This document shows, piece after piece, positions 1-11,490 of a stretch of 64,000 nt of DNA (the first letter of the stretch is position 1; each line of letters starts with the position of its first letter). The translations under genes were made by a program, and so were the position numbers. The notes below the pieces were generated by a model, which made no database searches, was not told where the DNA came from, and was given only the letters and a program-made list of their open reading frames with translations. Origin of the DNA: Pontibacillus sp. HMF3514 (GTDB lineage Bacteria > Bacillota > Bacilli > Bacillales > BH030062); the NCBI RefSeq assembly GCF_009858175.1, contig NZ_CP047393.1:2728001-2792000 (forward strand), given 5' to 3'.

Positions 1-173
1 AAGAAGCGCTCTGCACGTTCTAAGTCGTTCATGTGTAAAAGTAAATTACCAAAATTCACGTACCCCAAAGGATCTTCTGGATTTTCTTCAATAGCTTGTG
101 TAAAAGATTGTGCCGCTTCTTCATATTTTTGTTCTTGCATGTATTGAATTCCTTGATTTAATGCGTCCATCAT
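1..173 (-). CDS. Tetratricopeptide repeat protein, N-terminal part (YrrB-like), cut by window edge
   Basis: Partial gene running off the left edge. The 57 visible residues begin MMDALNQGIQYMQ and carry a TPR-type helix pair (QKYEEAAQSFTQAIEENPEDP followed by a YVNFGNLL helix). A strong ribosome site, GAGGAGGA, lies 5 bases before the ATG at 173. TPR proteins are protein-interaction scaffolds; in B. subtilis the TPR protein YrrB lies just downstream of mnmA, as here. The specific partner is not known from the sequence. The family call is good, orthology to YrrB is by position. Confidence 0.75.
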   Translation of the reverse strand, partial: MMDALNQGIQYMQEQKYEEAAQSFTQAIEENPEDPLGYVNFGNLLLHMNDLERAERF

Positions 174-248
174 CGATTCCTCCTCGTAACTATTGTCCAC
201 GATTTATTGTAAATTGAAAGAATCCCCAACTCAATGGAGTTAGGGATC

Positions 249-2520
<2,272 letters not shown>

Positions 2521-2562
2521 GAGATCTCCCTCACTTTTTCATATTGAATTAAACTTTGCTTT

Positions 2563-2982
2563 CTAAATATAGAACATGTAAGCATCATGCTCATCATCTT
2601 CATGATGTTGAGCTAAATCATAAAGCGTTGTTGTATCTAAAACATCTTTCACTGCATCTCGGATTCTTATCCATAATGCTTGTTTAGCAGGCTCTTCGTC
2701 TTCTATTCCTTCAACAGGACTGATCGGACCCTCTAACACACGAATCACATCCCCTGAAGTGATCTGTGCAGGGTCACGTGTTAACATATAGCCACCATAC
2801 GCTCCTCGTACACTTTTTACAAGTCCAGCATTTCGAAGTGGAGCAATGAGCTGCTCTAAATAGTGCTCCGATAATTGGTTTTCTCGGGCAATAGATTTTA
2901 ATGAGATCGGACCATCACCGTACTTTTTCGCTAGAGCAATCATGATGGTCAGTCCGTATCGTCCCTTGGTTGATATTTTCAT
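2563..2982 (-). CDS. cymR: Rrf2-family regulator CymR (cysteine metabolism repressor)
   Basis: Rrf2 winged-helix regulator of 139 residues, opening MKISTKGRYGLTIM, with helix-turn-helix around residues 25-50 (SLKSIARENQLSEHYLEQL) and wing GAYGGYML. It has no cysteine, so the Fe-S ligands of IscR are missing; this fits CymR, which in B. subtilis senses cysteine status through CysK and represses cysteine uptake and synthesis genes. A good ribosome site, GAGGTG, precedes the ATG. The first 68 bases overlap the end of the upstream membrane-protein gene in another frame. It ends 42 bases before the desulfurase gene. Confidence 0.92.
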   Translation of the reverse strand: MKISTKGRYGLTIMIALAKKYGDGPISLKSIARENQLSEHYLEQLIAPLRNAGLVKSVRGAYGGYMLTRDPAQITSGDVIRVLEGPISPVEGIEDEEPAKQALWIRIRDAVKDVLDTTTLYDLAQHHEDDEHDAYMFYI

Positions 2983-3652
2983 TCAATTCACCTCGTTTAA
3001 TCATATAGTGTAGCAATTGTTGCATTTGGGGTAATGAATAGCCAACAACTGTTCCTAAAAAGAAAGCAATGAAAACTGTACCAATCCCAACTGGACCACC
3101 TAGCATCCAACCTAATAGAAAAACAATAACTTCTATTCCATTGCGTACCCAGCTTACTTTCCAACCTGTAACATCTCGAATCACAAGCATTAAGCTGTCA
3201 CGTGGACCAGCTCCTAGGTTAGGTGCTACGTAAATTCCAATCCCATAGGCAAGAACTGTAACACCTACAACAAATATAATAATATTTATTAAGATCCCTT
3301 CAGGTTCAGGGAGAATATATAAAAACACATCTATAAAAATACCAATTAATAGCATATTTAAAATCGTGCCAATTTGAGGCAATGATCGTTGATAAATGGA
3401 GGTTATCGTAACAATCGTAATACCAGCTATGATGGACCATGTACCAACCGTTAACCCAAATTGCTCGTATAATCCTACATGAAATACATCCCATGGGCCT
3501 ATACCTAACATATCAGCCTCAATCGTTAGTGAAATGCCTAGAGCTAAAATAATAAGACCGATAACAAAAAACGACCAACGAATGAATAACTCTCTATCCT
3601 TCATACGTTTGGCATCCTGTCCTATCATTTTCGATTGTTTGACCATAAACAT
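2915..3652 (-). CDS. YczE/YyaS/YitT-family membrane protein
   Basis: 245-residue integral membrane protein with about five hydrophobic segments and the family signature GIGPWDVFHVGL, plus GAGPRDSLML later. Members such as B. subtilis YczE are linked to production of lipopeptides, but the transported or sensed molecule is unknown. The C-terminal 30 residues are polar. The end of the gene overlaps the start of cymR by 68 bases, so the two are translationally close and probably share a transcript. The region upstream (3653-4061) holds a repeat. The family is clear, the function is not. Confidence 0.82.
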   Translation of the reverse strand: MFMVKQSKMIGQDAKRMKDRELFIRWSFFVIGLIILALGISLTIEADMLGIGPWDVFHVGLYEQFGLTVGTWSIIAGITIVTITSIYQRSLPQIGTILNMLLIGIFIDVFLYILPEPEGILINIIIFVVGVTVLAYGIGIYVAPNLGAGPRDSLMLVIRDVTGWKVSWVRNGIEVIVFLLGWMLGGPVGIGTVFIAFFLGTVVGYSLPQMQQLLHYMIKRGELNENINQGTIRTDHHDCSSEKVR

Positions 3653-3783
3653 TGTCCTTTCCTACTCTAGGTGTTAATAGTGCTTCCATTTCGTTCTTAA
3701 GCAAACATTACTATTATAGCACGAATGGCAAGTCTCTTGCATTTTAACACCTTGATCTTTATTGTAAAAAGAAGCAAAAGAAA

Positions 3784-4002
3784 AGCGCAAGCGCCCGTTT
3801 AGCAACGAGGGGACTGTACTGAGCCCGCAGTGAGATTAACTAAACTTGCTGATTGGCAAGCCAATAGGCGCAGACAGAAGCTTAGTTGCCGTGGTACTTT
3901 AACCTAGAAATTTTCACTACGTCGAAATACTCCTTCGCTAAAATTTCATGTAATCACGTCGTGTGGGCCCAAGTCCATTCGTTGCTGGGCGCTGGAGCTA
4001 GA
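3784..4002. repeat. MITE-like interspersed repeat with terminal inverted sequences
   Basis: Gene-free stretch between divergent genes. Its ends are imperfect inverted copies: GCGCCCGTTTAGCAACGA near 3791 against TCGTTGCTGGGCGC near 3979. Inside are smaller hairpins (CTTGCTGATTGGCAAG at 3845; AACTAAACTT against AAGCTTAGTT; GAAATTTT against AAAATTTC). It also contains CACGTCGTGTGGG at 3955, a motif seen again in the composite repeat near 31.2 and 31.8 kb. It has no open reading frame of note and is probably a non-autonomous element. The rest of 3653-4061 shows nothing but the likely rarA promoter region. Confidence 0.7.
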
Positions 4003-4061
4003 CATCTAAGAGAGCACTTGGTTATTATAATCATTTTGGTACACATAAAGGAGCGATCGAC

Positions 4062-5336
4062 ATGAGCCAACAACCACTTGCATTTCGAATGCGCCCAAAA
4101 CATATAGATGACATTATTGGTCAAGACCATCTTGTAGGTGAAGGAAAAATGATCCGAAGAATGGTTGAAGCAAACCGGTTAGCTTCTATGATTCTTTTTG
4201 GACCACCTGGAACAGGAAAGACTTCCATGGCCATGGCATTAGCCAAAAGCTTGCAATTACGGTTCAAAACATTAAACGCTGTTGTAGATAAAAAGAAAGA
4301 TATGGAGATTGTTGTTGAGGAAGCCAAAATGTCAGGTCAACTCGTCCTAATCCTAGACGAGGTCCACCGCCTTGATAAAGCGAAACAAGACTTTTTACTC
4401 CCTCATGTAGAATCCAACCTAATCACTTTAATTGGCTGTACCACAAGTAACCCATATCATTCCATTAATCCAGCTATACGAAGTCGTTGTCATTTGTTCG
4501 AAGTAGAACGTTTAGAACAAAAAGATGTAAAAACTGCGGTCTATCGTGCAATGGAAGACACGGAAAATGGACTTGGTCAGTACAATATTGAGGTAACAGA
4601 AGATGCCATGGAGCATTTTGCATTATCTTCAAATGGGGATTTACGTGCTGCTCTAAATGGATTGGAGCTAGCAGCTTTTTCTACACCTGAAAACAATGAG
4701 GGTGTCATTCTTATTGATTTAGATGCAGCGGAACAATGTATGCAAAAGAAAAGTTTCTCACATGATAAAGACGGTGACGCCCATTATGATGTCCTTTCTG
4801 CTTTTCAAAAATCCATTCGAGGTAGCGATGTAAATGCCGCTCTTCATTATTTGGGAAGACTTATAGAAGCAGGAGATTTAGATAGTATCGCAAGAAGAAT
4901 GATTGTGACTGCCTATGAAGATATTGGTCTTGCAAACCCTCAAGCTGGTCCAAGAGCTCTTCATGCAGTAGAAGCTGCTGAACGTTTAGGGTTTCCAGAA
5001 GCCAGAATCCCACTTGCCAATGCGATCGTTGAACTTTGTCTTTCCCCTAAATCAAATTCAGCTTATAAAGCATTAGATGAGGCACTCCATGACATTCGTC
5101 AGGGAAGAAGCGGAGATGTCCCAGCACATCTTAAAGACTCTCACTATAAAGGTGCAGAAAAACTCGGACGTGGGATTGACTATAAATATCCTCACAATTA
5201 TGAGAGTGCTTGGGTGGATCAGCAATACCTTCCAGATTCTATCAAAGATGCGATCTACTATTCACCTAAAAAGACTGGAAAATTCGAAAAAGGGTTAAGT
5301 CAAGTCTTTGAATCCATACAAAACAGAAAAAAATAA
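4062..5336 (+). CDS. rarA: Replication-associated recombination ATPase RarA (MgsA/YrvN)
   Basis: AAA+ ATPase of the clamp-loader-like RarA/WRNIP1 family, acting at stalled replication forks. Walker A GPPGTGKT is at residues 47-54 and Walker B LILDEVHR near 96-103. The C-terminal half carries the tetramerisation region (AYEDIGLANPQAGPRALHA) typical of MgsA. Length 424 fits B. subtilis YrvN. The start has the ribosome site AAGGAG 8 bases before it. It stands alone on the plus strand after a repeat. The call is firm. Confidence 0.96.
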   Translation: MSQQPLAFRMRPKHIDDIIGQDHLVGEGKMIRRMVEANRLASMILFGPPGTGKTSMAMALAKSLQLRFKTLNAVVDKKKDMEIVVEEAKMSGQLVLILDEVHRLDKAKQDFLLPHVESNLITLIGCTTSNPYHSINPAIRSRCHLFEVERLEQKDVKTAVYRAMEDTENGLGQYNIEVTEDAMEHFALSSNGDLRAALNGLELAAFSTPENNEGVILIDLDAAEQCMQKKSFSHDKDGDAHYDVLSAFQKSIRGSDVNAALHYLGRLIEAGDLDSIARRMIVTAYEDIGLANPQAGPRALHAVEAAERLGFPEARIPLANAIVELCLSPKSNSAYKALDEALHDIRQGRSGDVPAHLKDSHYKGAEKLGRGIDYKYPHNYESAWVDQQYLPDSIKDAIYYSPKKTGKFEKGLSQVFESIQNRKK

Positions 5337-5504
5337 TATGTTTCAGGTATAAAACTCTTCTTTTCGTCAACAATACAAATAAAATTACCAAACTAGTTCT
5401 AGTAGATGGGTGTTCAATCCTAAGCAACCGTTAAGATACGATGTTTTTTTGAACACTTTCTATTAAATGACATTTGGTTGACGAAAAAAGGAGTGGAGTT
5501 ATTT

Positions 5505-6254
5505 ATGGTAAAAGTAAGACAAGATGCATGGTCACACGAGGATGATCTATTATTAGCGGAAACGGTGCTTCGTCATATTCGCGAAGGAAGTACTCAATTA
5601 AAAGCGTTTGATGAAGTTGGGGATCAGTTAAATCGAACTTCAGCAGCTTGTGGGTTCAGATGGAATGCAGAAGTGCGTAATCGTTACATTCAAGCAATTG
5701 ATATTGCTAAGCGTCAGAGAAAAGAAAAGAAACGTGCTATGGCTGGTCAACAAAAGACAAAAGAAGTACCTGCAGCTTTGACTGCTAATGCTTCTACGGA
5801 ACAAGAATCTACTGAACTTCCCGTTTTCCAACAGCAACCTCAGCTACAGTGGGAGCCTCAAGATGAACAAGAGGTTATCCAGGAACAACCTACGGAAGAA
5901 AAGCAAGAGCAAGTCACATATCAAGAAGAAGAGCCTGTCTCTTTTGAGCAAGTTATCAAATATATGCGTCAACTCAAGCAACAATATAATGCTTCAAATC
6001 AATCAAAATCAAAACTTAGTCAACTAGAACAAGAAAATTATGTTCTACGACAAGAAAACGAAAAATTACAGAAGCAAGTTAAACAAATGGACCAAAAATA
6101 CAATATGGTACAAGAAGATTACCAGGTTCTGATGCAAATCATGGACCGAGCTCGTAAAATGATTGTATTTGATGATGAAGACCAATCAAATGCAGCTAAA
6201 GCGTTCCGTATGGAGAAAAACGGAAACTTAGAGCAAGTAGCGCGTCAGGCATAA
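5505..6254 (+). CDS. RsfA-family prespore-specific DNA-binding protein
   Basis: 249 residues. The N-terminal Myb/SANT-like domain (residues 1-65, MVKVRQDAWSHEDDLLLAET and later SAACGFRWNAEVRNRY) is the hallmark of RsfA/YlbO-type regulators. These are made in the forespore under sigma-F and tune sigma-F-dependent genes. A glutamine/glutamate-rich linker (70-150) is followed by a coiled coil (about 160-215). The ATG at 5505 was chosen over a TTG 27 bases upstream because AAAGGAG lies 10 bases before it. It shares a terminator with the convergent permease gene. Several paralogues exist in Bacilli, so no symbol is given. Confidence 0.88.
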   Translation: MVKVRQDAWSHEDDLLLAETVLRHIREGSTQLKAFDEVGDQLNRTSAACGFRWNAEVRNRYIQAIDIAKRQRKEKKRAMAGQQKTKEVPAALTANASTEQESTELPVFQQQPQLQWEPQDEQEVIQEQPTEEKQEQVTYQEEEPVSFEQVIKYMRQLKQQYNASNQSKSKLSQLEQENYVLRQENEKLQKQVKQMDQKYNMVQEDYQVLMQIMDRARKMIVFDDEDQSNAAKAFRMEKNGNLEQVARQA

Positions 6255-6260
6255 ATCCAA

Positions 6261-6301
6261 AAAGAAAGATCCTCTCACTACTCGTGATTGGATCTTTCTT
6301 T
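6261..6301. terminator. Bidirectional intrinsic terminator
   Basis: A 12-base stem, AAAGAAAGATCC against GGATCTTTCTTT, is followed on the plus strand by TGTTTTT. It serves the rsfA-like gene on the plus strand and overlaps the last codons of the convergent FUSC gene. Confidence 0.85.
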
Positions 6302-8479
6302 GTTTTTATCATCTTGGACGTCCGCTCCTAGTCCTTCAGCTAACACTACGATCGATTGATTGATTTTCCAAATGTAATATAAGTGATGAATGAGGTCTCG
6401 TTTCGCTGTCCATCTATTTGGAGCAACACGCTCAACCTTTTCTCGTTCATCAAATAACGTATAAACAATACCACTACGTTCTTCGCCTTGCATAAGTTTA
6501 CTTAGTGTAGCCGTATTGTTCTGTAACTTTTCTTCCATACTTATAAATACATCTTCCAATTCATCAACGGATTCAAAATTTTTCTGATAAGACGAAGCCA
6601 CTAAATGCTGAGCATAATAATGAATTGCAGTGAAAACCGTTATATAACGTGACAAGTTTGCATAACGAAGAAAAGAAGGTCTCTCAACCAGAGATTGTGC
6701 ATCTACCCTAATGGTTTGAAGCTGTTGATCCATAGAAAATGCTAGAGAGGAAAGGCCCTTAACATCTGTATCTTCTCGAAAACGCTTCACGTATTTCAAT
6801 AAATAACTTTGTAACTCTTCTAAGTATAATGAAAAGCCCTCTGACACTTTATCTTTCGTCTTGGTTGGTAAGATGAAGGCTGCTGCTCCAAGTGCGAGTG
6901 CTGATCCTACAATGGTATCAATCACACGAGCACCTAATAATTCGATAGAGATACCACCAAGTAAAATATCATACAAGAAAGCGATCAACATTGTAATAAA
7001 TAGACTAGTTGACGTGTATGACACGGTTAATAGGTAAAAGGCAAAAAATACAACAATAAATAATAACACAACCTCCAAAATGGCTCTACCAGATACCAGA
7101 TTAGCTAACATAAAACCGAAAACTGCACCAATTACCGTTCCTATCGAGCGTTCCATCCCTTTTATATACGTTCGCCCAACAGATTCTGTTCCTAGTAAAA
7201 CAATAAACGAAGTAAGCACGATCCAATATGGTTGAATAGGTGAAATCATATAACCTAATACAATTGACAATGAACATGCAACAAGAGCTTGAATAGCCTT
7301 TTTCGTCGCAGGGTTCATTCCATCTTTTTCAGATTCTTCCTCATCTTCGGTCTCTTCTGTAGTGTCAGTCTCTTCTGTTTCTCCATCCCATTTATGAAGT
7401 GAATCTTGAATTCGCGTAGCACCTTCGATTACATGGTTTGCAATTGACTCGATTCTACGAATTAAATAAAGCCATTTCTGTGGTTCTTCTCTATTATCCA
7501 GTAATTCATGAAGTGCTAACCGCAGAGCTTGTACAGCTTTTTCAGCTTCCTCTAAGTTTTGTGGGGCATAATCCGTAGCTAAAACCTCCACATCTCTAAG
7601 AGAACGAACAATCCACAAAAGTAATCTTCTTAATTCTTGGGTTTCTAGTGCATCTTGATTTTTCAGCTTATTGATTGAATCTGCTAACGTCTCAACTAGC
7701 ATCGCAGTATCAAACACATACAACCGTACCTGAGAAGCTTGAAGACCGGGCCAAATTTCTTTGACATCCTGTTGGTCTAAGTCTTCTGAAACATTACGAG
7801 CATAAGCGCGGAGAATCTTAATATTTTTCTCTAACCGATTCTTTCTTTTTTCGCTAATATTGGGTTGTTGGATAATGGTAATCATCATATTAAACGTTAA
7901 GTTCGCTTGTATATGAAAAGAATGCATACCACGTTTTAAAATCGTTGCTGAGTCTTTAAAAACAAGGAAGTTAAACAAATAAGCATACATAATTCCTAAA
8001 GCTATACCTAAGTAAAACCATGGCAAATCTGCAAAATTCAGCTTTAAAAATGAAGATATATAGACTGTAAAGAAGCCAATCATGCCAAACGAAAAATATC
8101 TTACCCTGAATTGAGAAAAGAAAAATGCACTAAAGATAACGATGACCATAAGGACACCTACATAATATGGATTCACAGATGCTAGTGAACCAAGTGTGAT
8201 CCCCAATGTTGCAAAGAATGACATAAGAAGTGTGGTTACTTTTTTCTCTTGAGTTGTCTCATCCATTACAACCATAATGCTGACCAAACCGACCATGCCA
8301 GCAACAATCGCAGGCGTTATTTGCCCGAAACGTACAAGGTGTAAAATTAAGAGCATAGTAAAAACAGAAAATATCAGACTAAGCGTTGCTTTCCCTGCTT
8401 TTTGTAGCCTCTTCCGCCCTGGGTCAGATGCTCTTACTCTTTCTAACCAATAATGTTTTTCATTATGGATGCTCTCCAC
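6278..8479 (-). CDS. FUSC/ArAE-family inner-membrane permease
   Basis: 733 residues in two membrane halves: residues 25-170 (about six helices) and 395-530 (GYMISPIQPYWIVLTSF and following helices), joined by a soluble helical region with an acidic stretch (TEETDTTEETEDEEESEKD). A second soluble domain ends the protein. This is the layout of fusaric-acid-resistance and aromatic-acid-exporter (AaeB/YccS) proteins, which are thought to export aromatic acids or similar compounds. The substrate cannot be read here. The GTG start follows GAGGGGGAT. It lies downstream of tcdA, separated by a terminator, so it is probably its own unit. Confidence 0.85.
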   Translation of the reverse strand: MESIHNEKHYWLERVRASDPGRKRLQKAGKATLSLIFSVFTMLLILHLVRFGQITPAIVAGMVGLVSIMVVMDETTQEKKVTTLLMSFFATLGITLGSLASVNPYYVGVLMVIVIFSAFFFSQFRVRYFSFGMIGFFTVYISSFLKLNFADLPWFYLGIALGIMYAYLFNFLVFKDSATILKRGMHSFHIQANLTFNMMITIIQQPNISEKRKNRLEKNIKILRAYARNVSEDLDQQDVKEIWPGLQASQVRLYVFDTAMLVETLADSINKLKNQDALETQELRRLLLWIVRSLRDVEVLATDYAPQNLEEAEKAVQALRLALHELLDNREEPQKWLYLIRRIESIANHVIEGATRIQDSLHKWDGETEETDTTEETEDEEESEKDGMNPATKKAIQALVACSLSIVLGYMISPIQPYWIVLTSFIVLLGTESVGRTYIKGMERSIGTVIGAVFGFMLANLVSGRAILEVVLLFIVVFFAFYLLTVSYTSTSLFITMLIAFLYDILLGGISIELLGARVIDTIVGSALALGAAAFILPTKTKDKVSEGFSLYLEELQSYLLKYVKRFREDTDVKGLSSLAFSMDQQLQTIRVDAQSLVERPSFLRYANLSRYITVFTAIHYYAQHLVASSYQKNFESVDELEDVFISMEEKLQNNTATLSKLMQGEERSGIVYTLFDEREKVERVAPNRWTAKRDLIHHLYYIWKINQSIVVLAEGLGADVQDDKNKERSNHE

Positions 8480-8510
8480 TTCTTATCCCCCTCTCTTATA
8501 GAATGATAAA

Positions 8511-8536
8511 ATCGCAAAGCAAAAATGCTTTGCGAT
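8511..8536 (-). terminator. Intrinsic terminator of tcdA
   Basis: Perfect 11-base stem ATCGCAAAGCA against TGCTTTGCGAT with a four-base loop, followed on the minus strand by TTTTAT. It ends the tcdA transcript just before the FUSC gene. Confidence 0.85.
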
Positions 8537-8540
8537 CTCA

Positions 8541-9296
8541 TTAGTAGCGTTCAATAGAAATCGGTTTTAAAATTTCTTGAACAACATGACTCGCCATTAT
8601 TAAGCCTGCCACAGATGGCACAAATGCATTCGAAGATGGCGGCATTTCTGCTTTACGAATTTCAGGGTTTTCAGGAGCTACTTCTTGTCTTACGTCCTCA
8701 CGAATACGGATTGGTTTTTCTTTGGAATAAACCACAGGAATCCCTTTTTTGTATCCTTCTTTACGAAGACGCGTGCGAATAACTCGTGCGATCGGGTCAT
8801 AACTTGTATCAAAAATATCAGCGATTTCGAATTGGGTTGGATCCATCTTATTAGCAGCACCCATGCTAGAAATAATCGGAATATCACGATGTAAACATTC
8901 TTTTATTAAATGTATTTTGTAAGAGATTGTGTCACTCGCATCAAGTACATAATCAGGTTGATATTGGAAAAGTTCTTCATAAGTTTCCTCAGTATAGAAC
9001 ATCTTTAATCGAACGACTTCACATTCAGGATTAATATCAAGTACACGGTCTGCCATTAGATCAACCTTAGATTGTCCTACTGTAGAAAGAAGAGAGTGAA
9101 TTTGTCGGTTGATATTCGTAATATCTACGTCATCTTTATCAATTAAAATGATCTTTCCAACTCCACTACGAGCAAGAGCCTCGACACTAAATGAACCAAC
9201 ACCACCAATACCTAAAACAGCAACTGTAGTGCCTTTCATTAAATCTAACCCTTGTTTTCCAATAGCTAATTCATTTCTTGAAAACTGATGAAGCAT
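8541..9296 (-). CDS. tcdA: tRNA threonylcarbamoyladenosine dehydratase TcdA (YrvM)
   Basis: E1-like (ThiF/MoeB fold) ATP-dependent enzyme that closes t6A37 of ANN-reading tRNAs to the cyclic ct6A form. The nucleotide-binding motif GIGGVGSF is at residues 30-37, and IDKDDVDITNINRQ follows. The C-terminal PSSNAFVPSVAGLIMA helix region is family-typical. Length 251 matches B. subtilis YrvM. Ribosome site AAGGGGTG. It lies downstream of aspS and a 6S RNA gene, as in B. subtilis. Confidence 0.94.
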   Translation of the reverse strand: MLHQFSRNELAIGKQGLDLMKGTTVAVLGIGGVGSFSVEALARSGVGKIILIDKDDVDITNINRQIHSLLSTVGQSKVDLMADRVLDINPECEVVRLKMFYTEETYEELFQYQPDYVLDASDTISYKIHLIKECLHRDIPIISSMGAANKMDPTQFEIADIFDTSYDPIARVIRTRLRKEGYKKGIPVVYSKEKPIRIREDVRQEVAPENPEIRKAEMPPSSNAFVPSVAGLIMASHVVQEILKPISIERY

Positions 9297-9391
9297 TTAT
9301 GTACACCCCTTGTATCATGTTTAGTTGATCTTTTTTTAGTATTCCTTTGCTTTTTTAAAGATAAACGGTTTCTGTAATTAAAGTATAAAAA

Positions 9392-9417
9392 AGACCTTAA
9401 GGCTCTCCTTAAGGTCT
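9392..9417 (-). terminator. Intrinsic terminator behind 6S RNA
   Basis: Perfect 11-base stem AGACCTTAAGG against CCTTAAGGTCT, followed on the minus strand by six T. It ends transcription of the 6S RNA gene before tcdA. Confidence 0.88.
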
Positions 9418-9430
9418 GCTCAGTTATGTA

Positions 9431-9632
9431 CATGAATCAATCCCAATCGTGCCGTCATTCACCCAATGTTTTGAACCCGCTCTCGGCAGGTGGGTGCCCT
9501 GCTTTATATTTTGCAAGTCCTCTGAAGCAAATGAGGCTTGTGCGCCATATAAAAACTCAAGCTCCCGTATTCAAAAATGTTCGGTCAAAACGATTTGTCG
9601 GCTGACGAACACATCAGGATTGATTTCTTTAA
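9431..9632 (-). ncRNA. ssrS: 6S RNA (SsrS, BsrA type)
   Basis: Structured RNA of about 200 bases that mimics an open promoter and binds sigma-A RNA polymerase. On the minus strand it starts about AAATCAATCCTGATGTG and ends GGCACGATTGGGATTGATT; these pair as the closing stem. The inner part, TACGGGAGCTTGAG with ATATGGCGCACAAGCC, is the conserved core seen in Bacillus 6S RNA. Its place between aspS and tcdA/yrvM is that of B. subtilis bsrA. A -10-like TATACA lies just upstream (about 9640-9650). Ends are estimated from the closing stem. Confidence 0.88.
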
Positions 9633-9696
9633 TGTTGTACTTGTATAGTAGCATACCTACTTTTTCTTATCAAGGAATAATAATCAGTAAATTTTT

Positions 9697-11487
9697 CTAC
9701 TTGTTTTTCTGATTTTCCTTAGCTTTTTCATTCAATTCCAGATGAAGTTCCTTCAATTGTTCCTCACTTACAGAATCCGGTGCTTGTGTTAACAAGTCTG
9801 AAGCTGACGCTGTTTTCGGGAATAAAATGGTGTCGCGTAAATTTGTACGACCTGCCAAAATCATTGTGAAACGGTCTAGACCTAGTGCGATTCCACCATG
9901 TGGAGGAGCACCATATTCTAAAGCTTCTAGTAGGAAACCGAATTGATCCTTTGCTTCTTCTTTGGAGAAACCAAGTACTTCAAACATTTTGTCTTGAAGG
10001 TCCTTTTCATAAATACGAAGGCTTCCGCCACCTAATTCGTACCCGTTCAATACAAGATCATATGCTTGAGCTTTTGTCTCCCCTGGTTGATCTGACATTT
10101 TATCAATGTCCTCACGCTCTGGCATAGTAAATGGATGGTGAGCAGCAAAATATCGATCTAAGTCTTCATCGTATTCAAATAATGGCCAGTCTGTTACCCA
10201 TAGGAAATTAAACTGACTCTCATCGATAAGCCCAAGCTCTCTTCCAAGCTTTTGACGAAGTGCACCAAGACTCTCATGAACAACAGATGTCTTATCAGCA
10301 ACGAATAGAATTAAGTCTCCGTCTTCGATTTCAAGTGCCTCACGTAAGCCTGCTGCTACTTCATCTTCAAGGAATTTCGCAATTGGTCCTTGAAGTTCAC
10401 CTTCATTTTCTTTCACCCATGCTAAACCTTTAGCATCATAAATTTTCACAAATTCAGTTAGCTTATCAATATCTTTACGAGAAAACTCGCTTGCTTTACC
10501 TTTTACGTTAATCGCACTGACGCTGCCACCTGATTCTACAGCACCTTTAAATACTTTAAATTCAGAAGCCTTCACAACATCGGAAACATTAACAAGTTCT
10601 AAACCGAAGCGTGTATCAGGTTTGTCAGAACCGTAACGTTCCATCGCCTCATCATATTTCATACGTGGAAATGGTGTTGGTAATTCAATATCTTTTACAT
10701 CTTTCATAACTTTCTTCATCATACGTTCAGTCATATCCATGATTTCGTCTTTAGACATGAAGGACGTTTCGATATCGACCTGTGTAAATTCAGGCTGACG
10801 GTCTGCACGAAGGTCTTCGTCACGGAAGCAACGCGCAATCTGGTAGTACTTCTCAAAACCAGACATCATGATCAACTGTTTAAAGATCTGTGGAGATTGT
10901 GGTAGTGCATAAAAATCTCCTTCGTGTACACGACTTGGGACAAGATAGTCACGCGCACCTTCTGGTGTACTCTTCGTTAGCATCGGGGTTTCCATCTCAA
11001 GAAAATCATCGTCGTTAAGGAAGTTACGAATAGACTGTGTAGCCTTATGACGCAACTTAAATGTTTCTTGCATTGGGTTACGTCGCAAATCTAAGTAACG
11101 ATACTTAAGACGTAGTTCTTCAGCGACATCTAAGTCATCTTGAGGCTGGAATGGCGGGTTTTTCGATTTATTTAAGATCGAAATGGAATCTGCCATTACC
11201 TCTACTCGACCTGTTGCAAGATTTTCGTTAACCGAACCTTCGTCACGTGCTACAACTTCCCCTGCAACTTCGATAACATATTCGCTACGTACTTTTTCTG
11301 CTGTCGCTAAAGCCTCAGATGATTTTTCTGGATTAAATACAACTTGAACAACTCCAGAACGGTCTCTTAAGTCAATAAAAATCAGACCACCTAGGTCTCG
11401 ACGCTTTTGTACCCAACCTTTTAAGTGTACTTTCTCTCCTACATGTGTTTCACGGATTTGACCGCTTAATTGACGATGCCCGCTCAT
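9697..11487 (-). CDS. aspS: Aspartate-tRNA ligase
   Basis: Class II aminoacyl-tRNA synthetase, 596 residues. It has an N-terminal OB-fold anticodon-binding domain (about 1-105), class II motif 2 ([18 protein letters not shown]) near 217-235, a bacterial GAD insertion domain (about 290-410) and motif 3 ([15 protein letters not shown] region, read here as [14 protein letters not shown]) near the C-terminus. It starts 3 bases after the hisS stop with the ribosome site AAGGGGGAG inside hisS, so both are translated from the T-box-controlled message. Confidence 0.98.
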   Translation of the reverse strand: MSGHRQLSGQIRETHVGEKVHLKGWVQKRRDLGGLIFIDLRDRSGVVQVVFNPEKSSEALATAEKVRSEYVIEVAGEVVARDEGSVNENLATGRVEVMADSISILNKSKNPPFQPQDDLDVAEELRLKYRYLDLRRNPMQETFKLRHKATQSIRNFLNDDDFLEMETPMLTKSTPEGARDYLVPSRVHEGDFYALPQSPQIFKQLIMMSGFEKYYQIARCFRDEDLRADRQPEFTQVDIETSFMSKDEIMDMTERMMKKVMKDVKDIELPTPFPRMKYDEAMERYGSDKPDTRFGLELVNVSDVVKASEFKVFKGAVESGGSVSAINVKGKASEFSRKDIDKLTEFVKIYDAKGLAWVKENEGELQGPIAKFLEDEVAAGLREALEIEDGDLILFVADKTSVVHESLGALRQKLGRELGLIDESQFNFLWVTDWPLFEYDEDLDRYFAAHHPFTMPEREDIDKMSDQPGETKAQAYDLVLNGYELGGGSLRIYEKDLQDKMFEVLGFSKEEAKDQFGFLLEALEYGAPPHGGIALGLDRFTMILAGRTNLRDTILFPKTASASDLLTQAPDSVSEEQLKELHLELNEKAKENQKNK

Positions 11488-11490
11488 GAT

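Noticed and set aside
9449-9712. 87-codon plus-strand frame at the 6S RNA gene
   Set aside because: It runs through the complement of a structured RNA. The RNA identity and neighbours explain the sequence.
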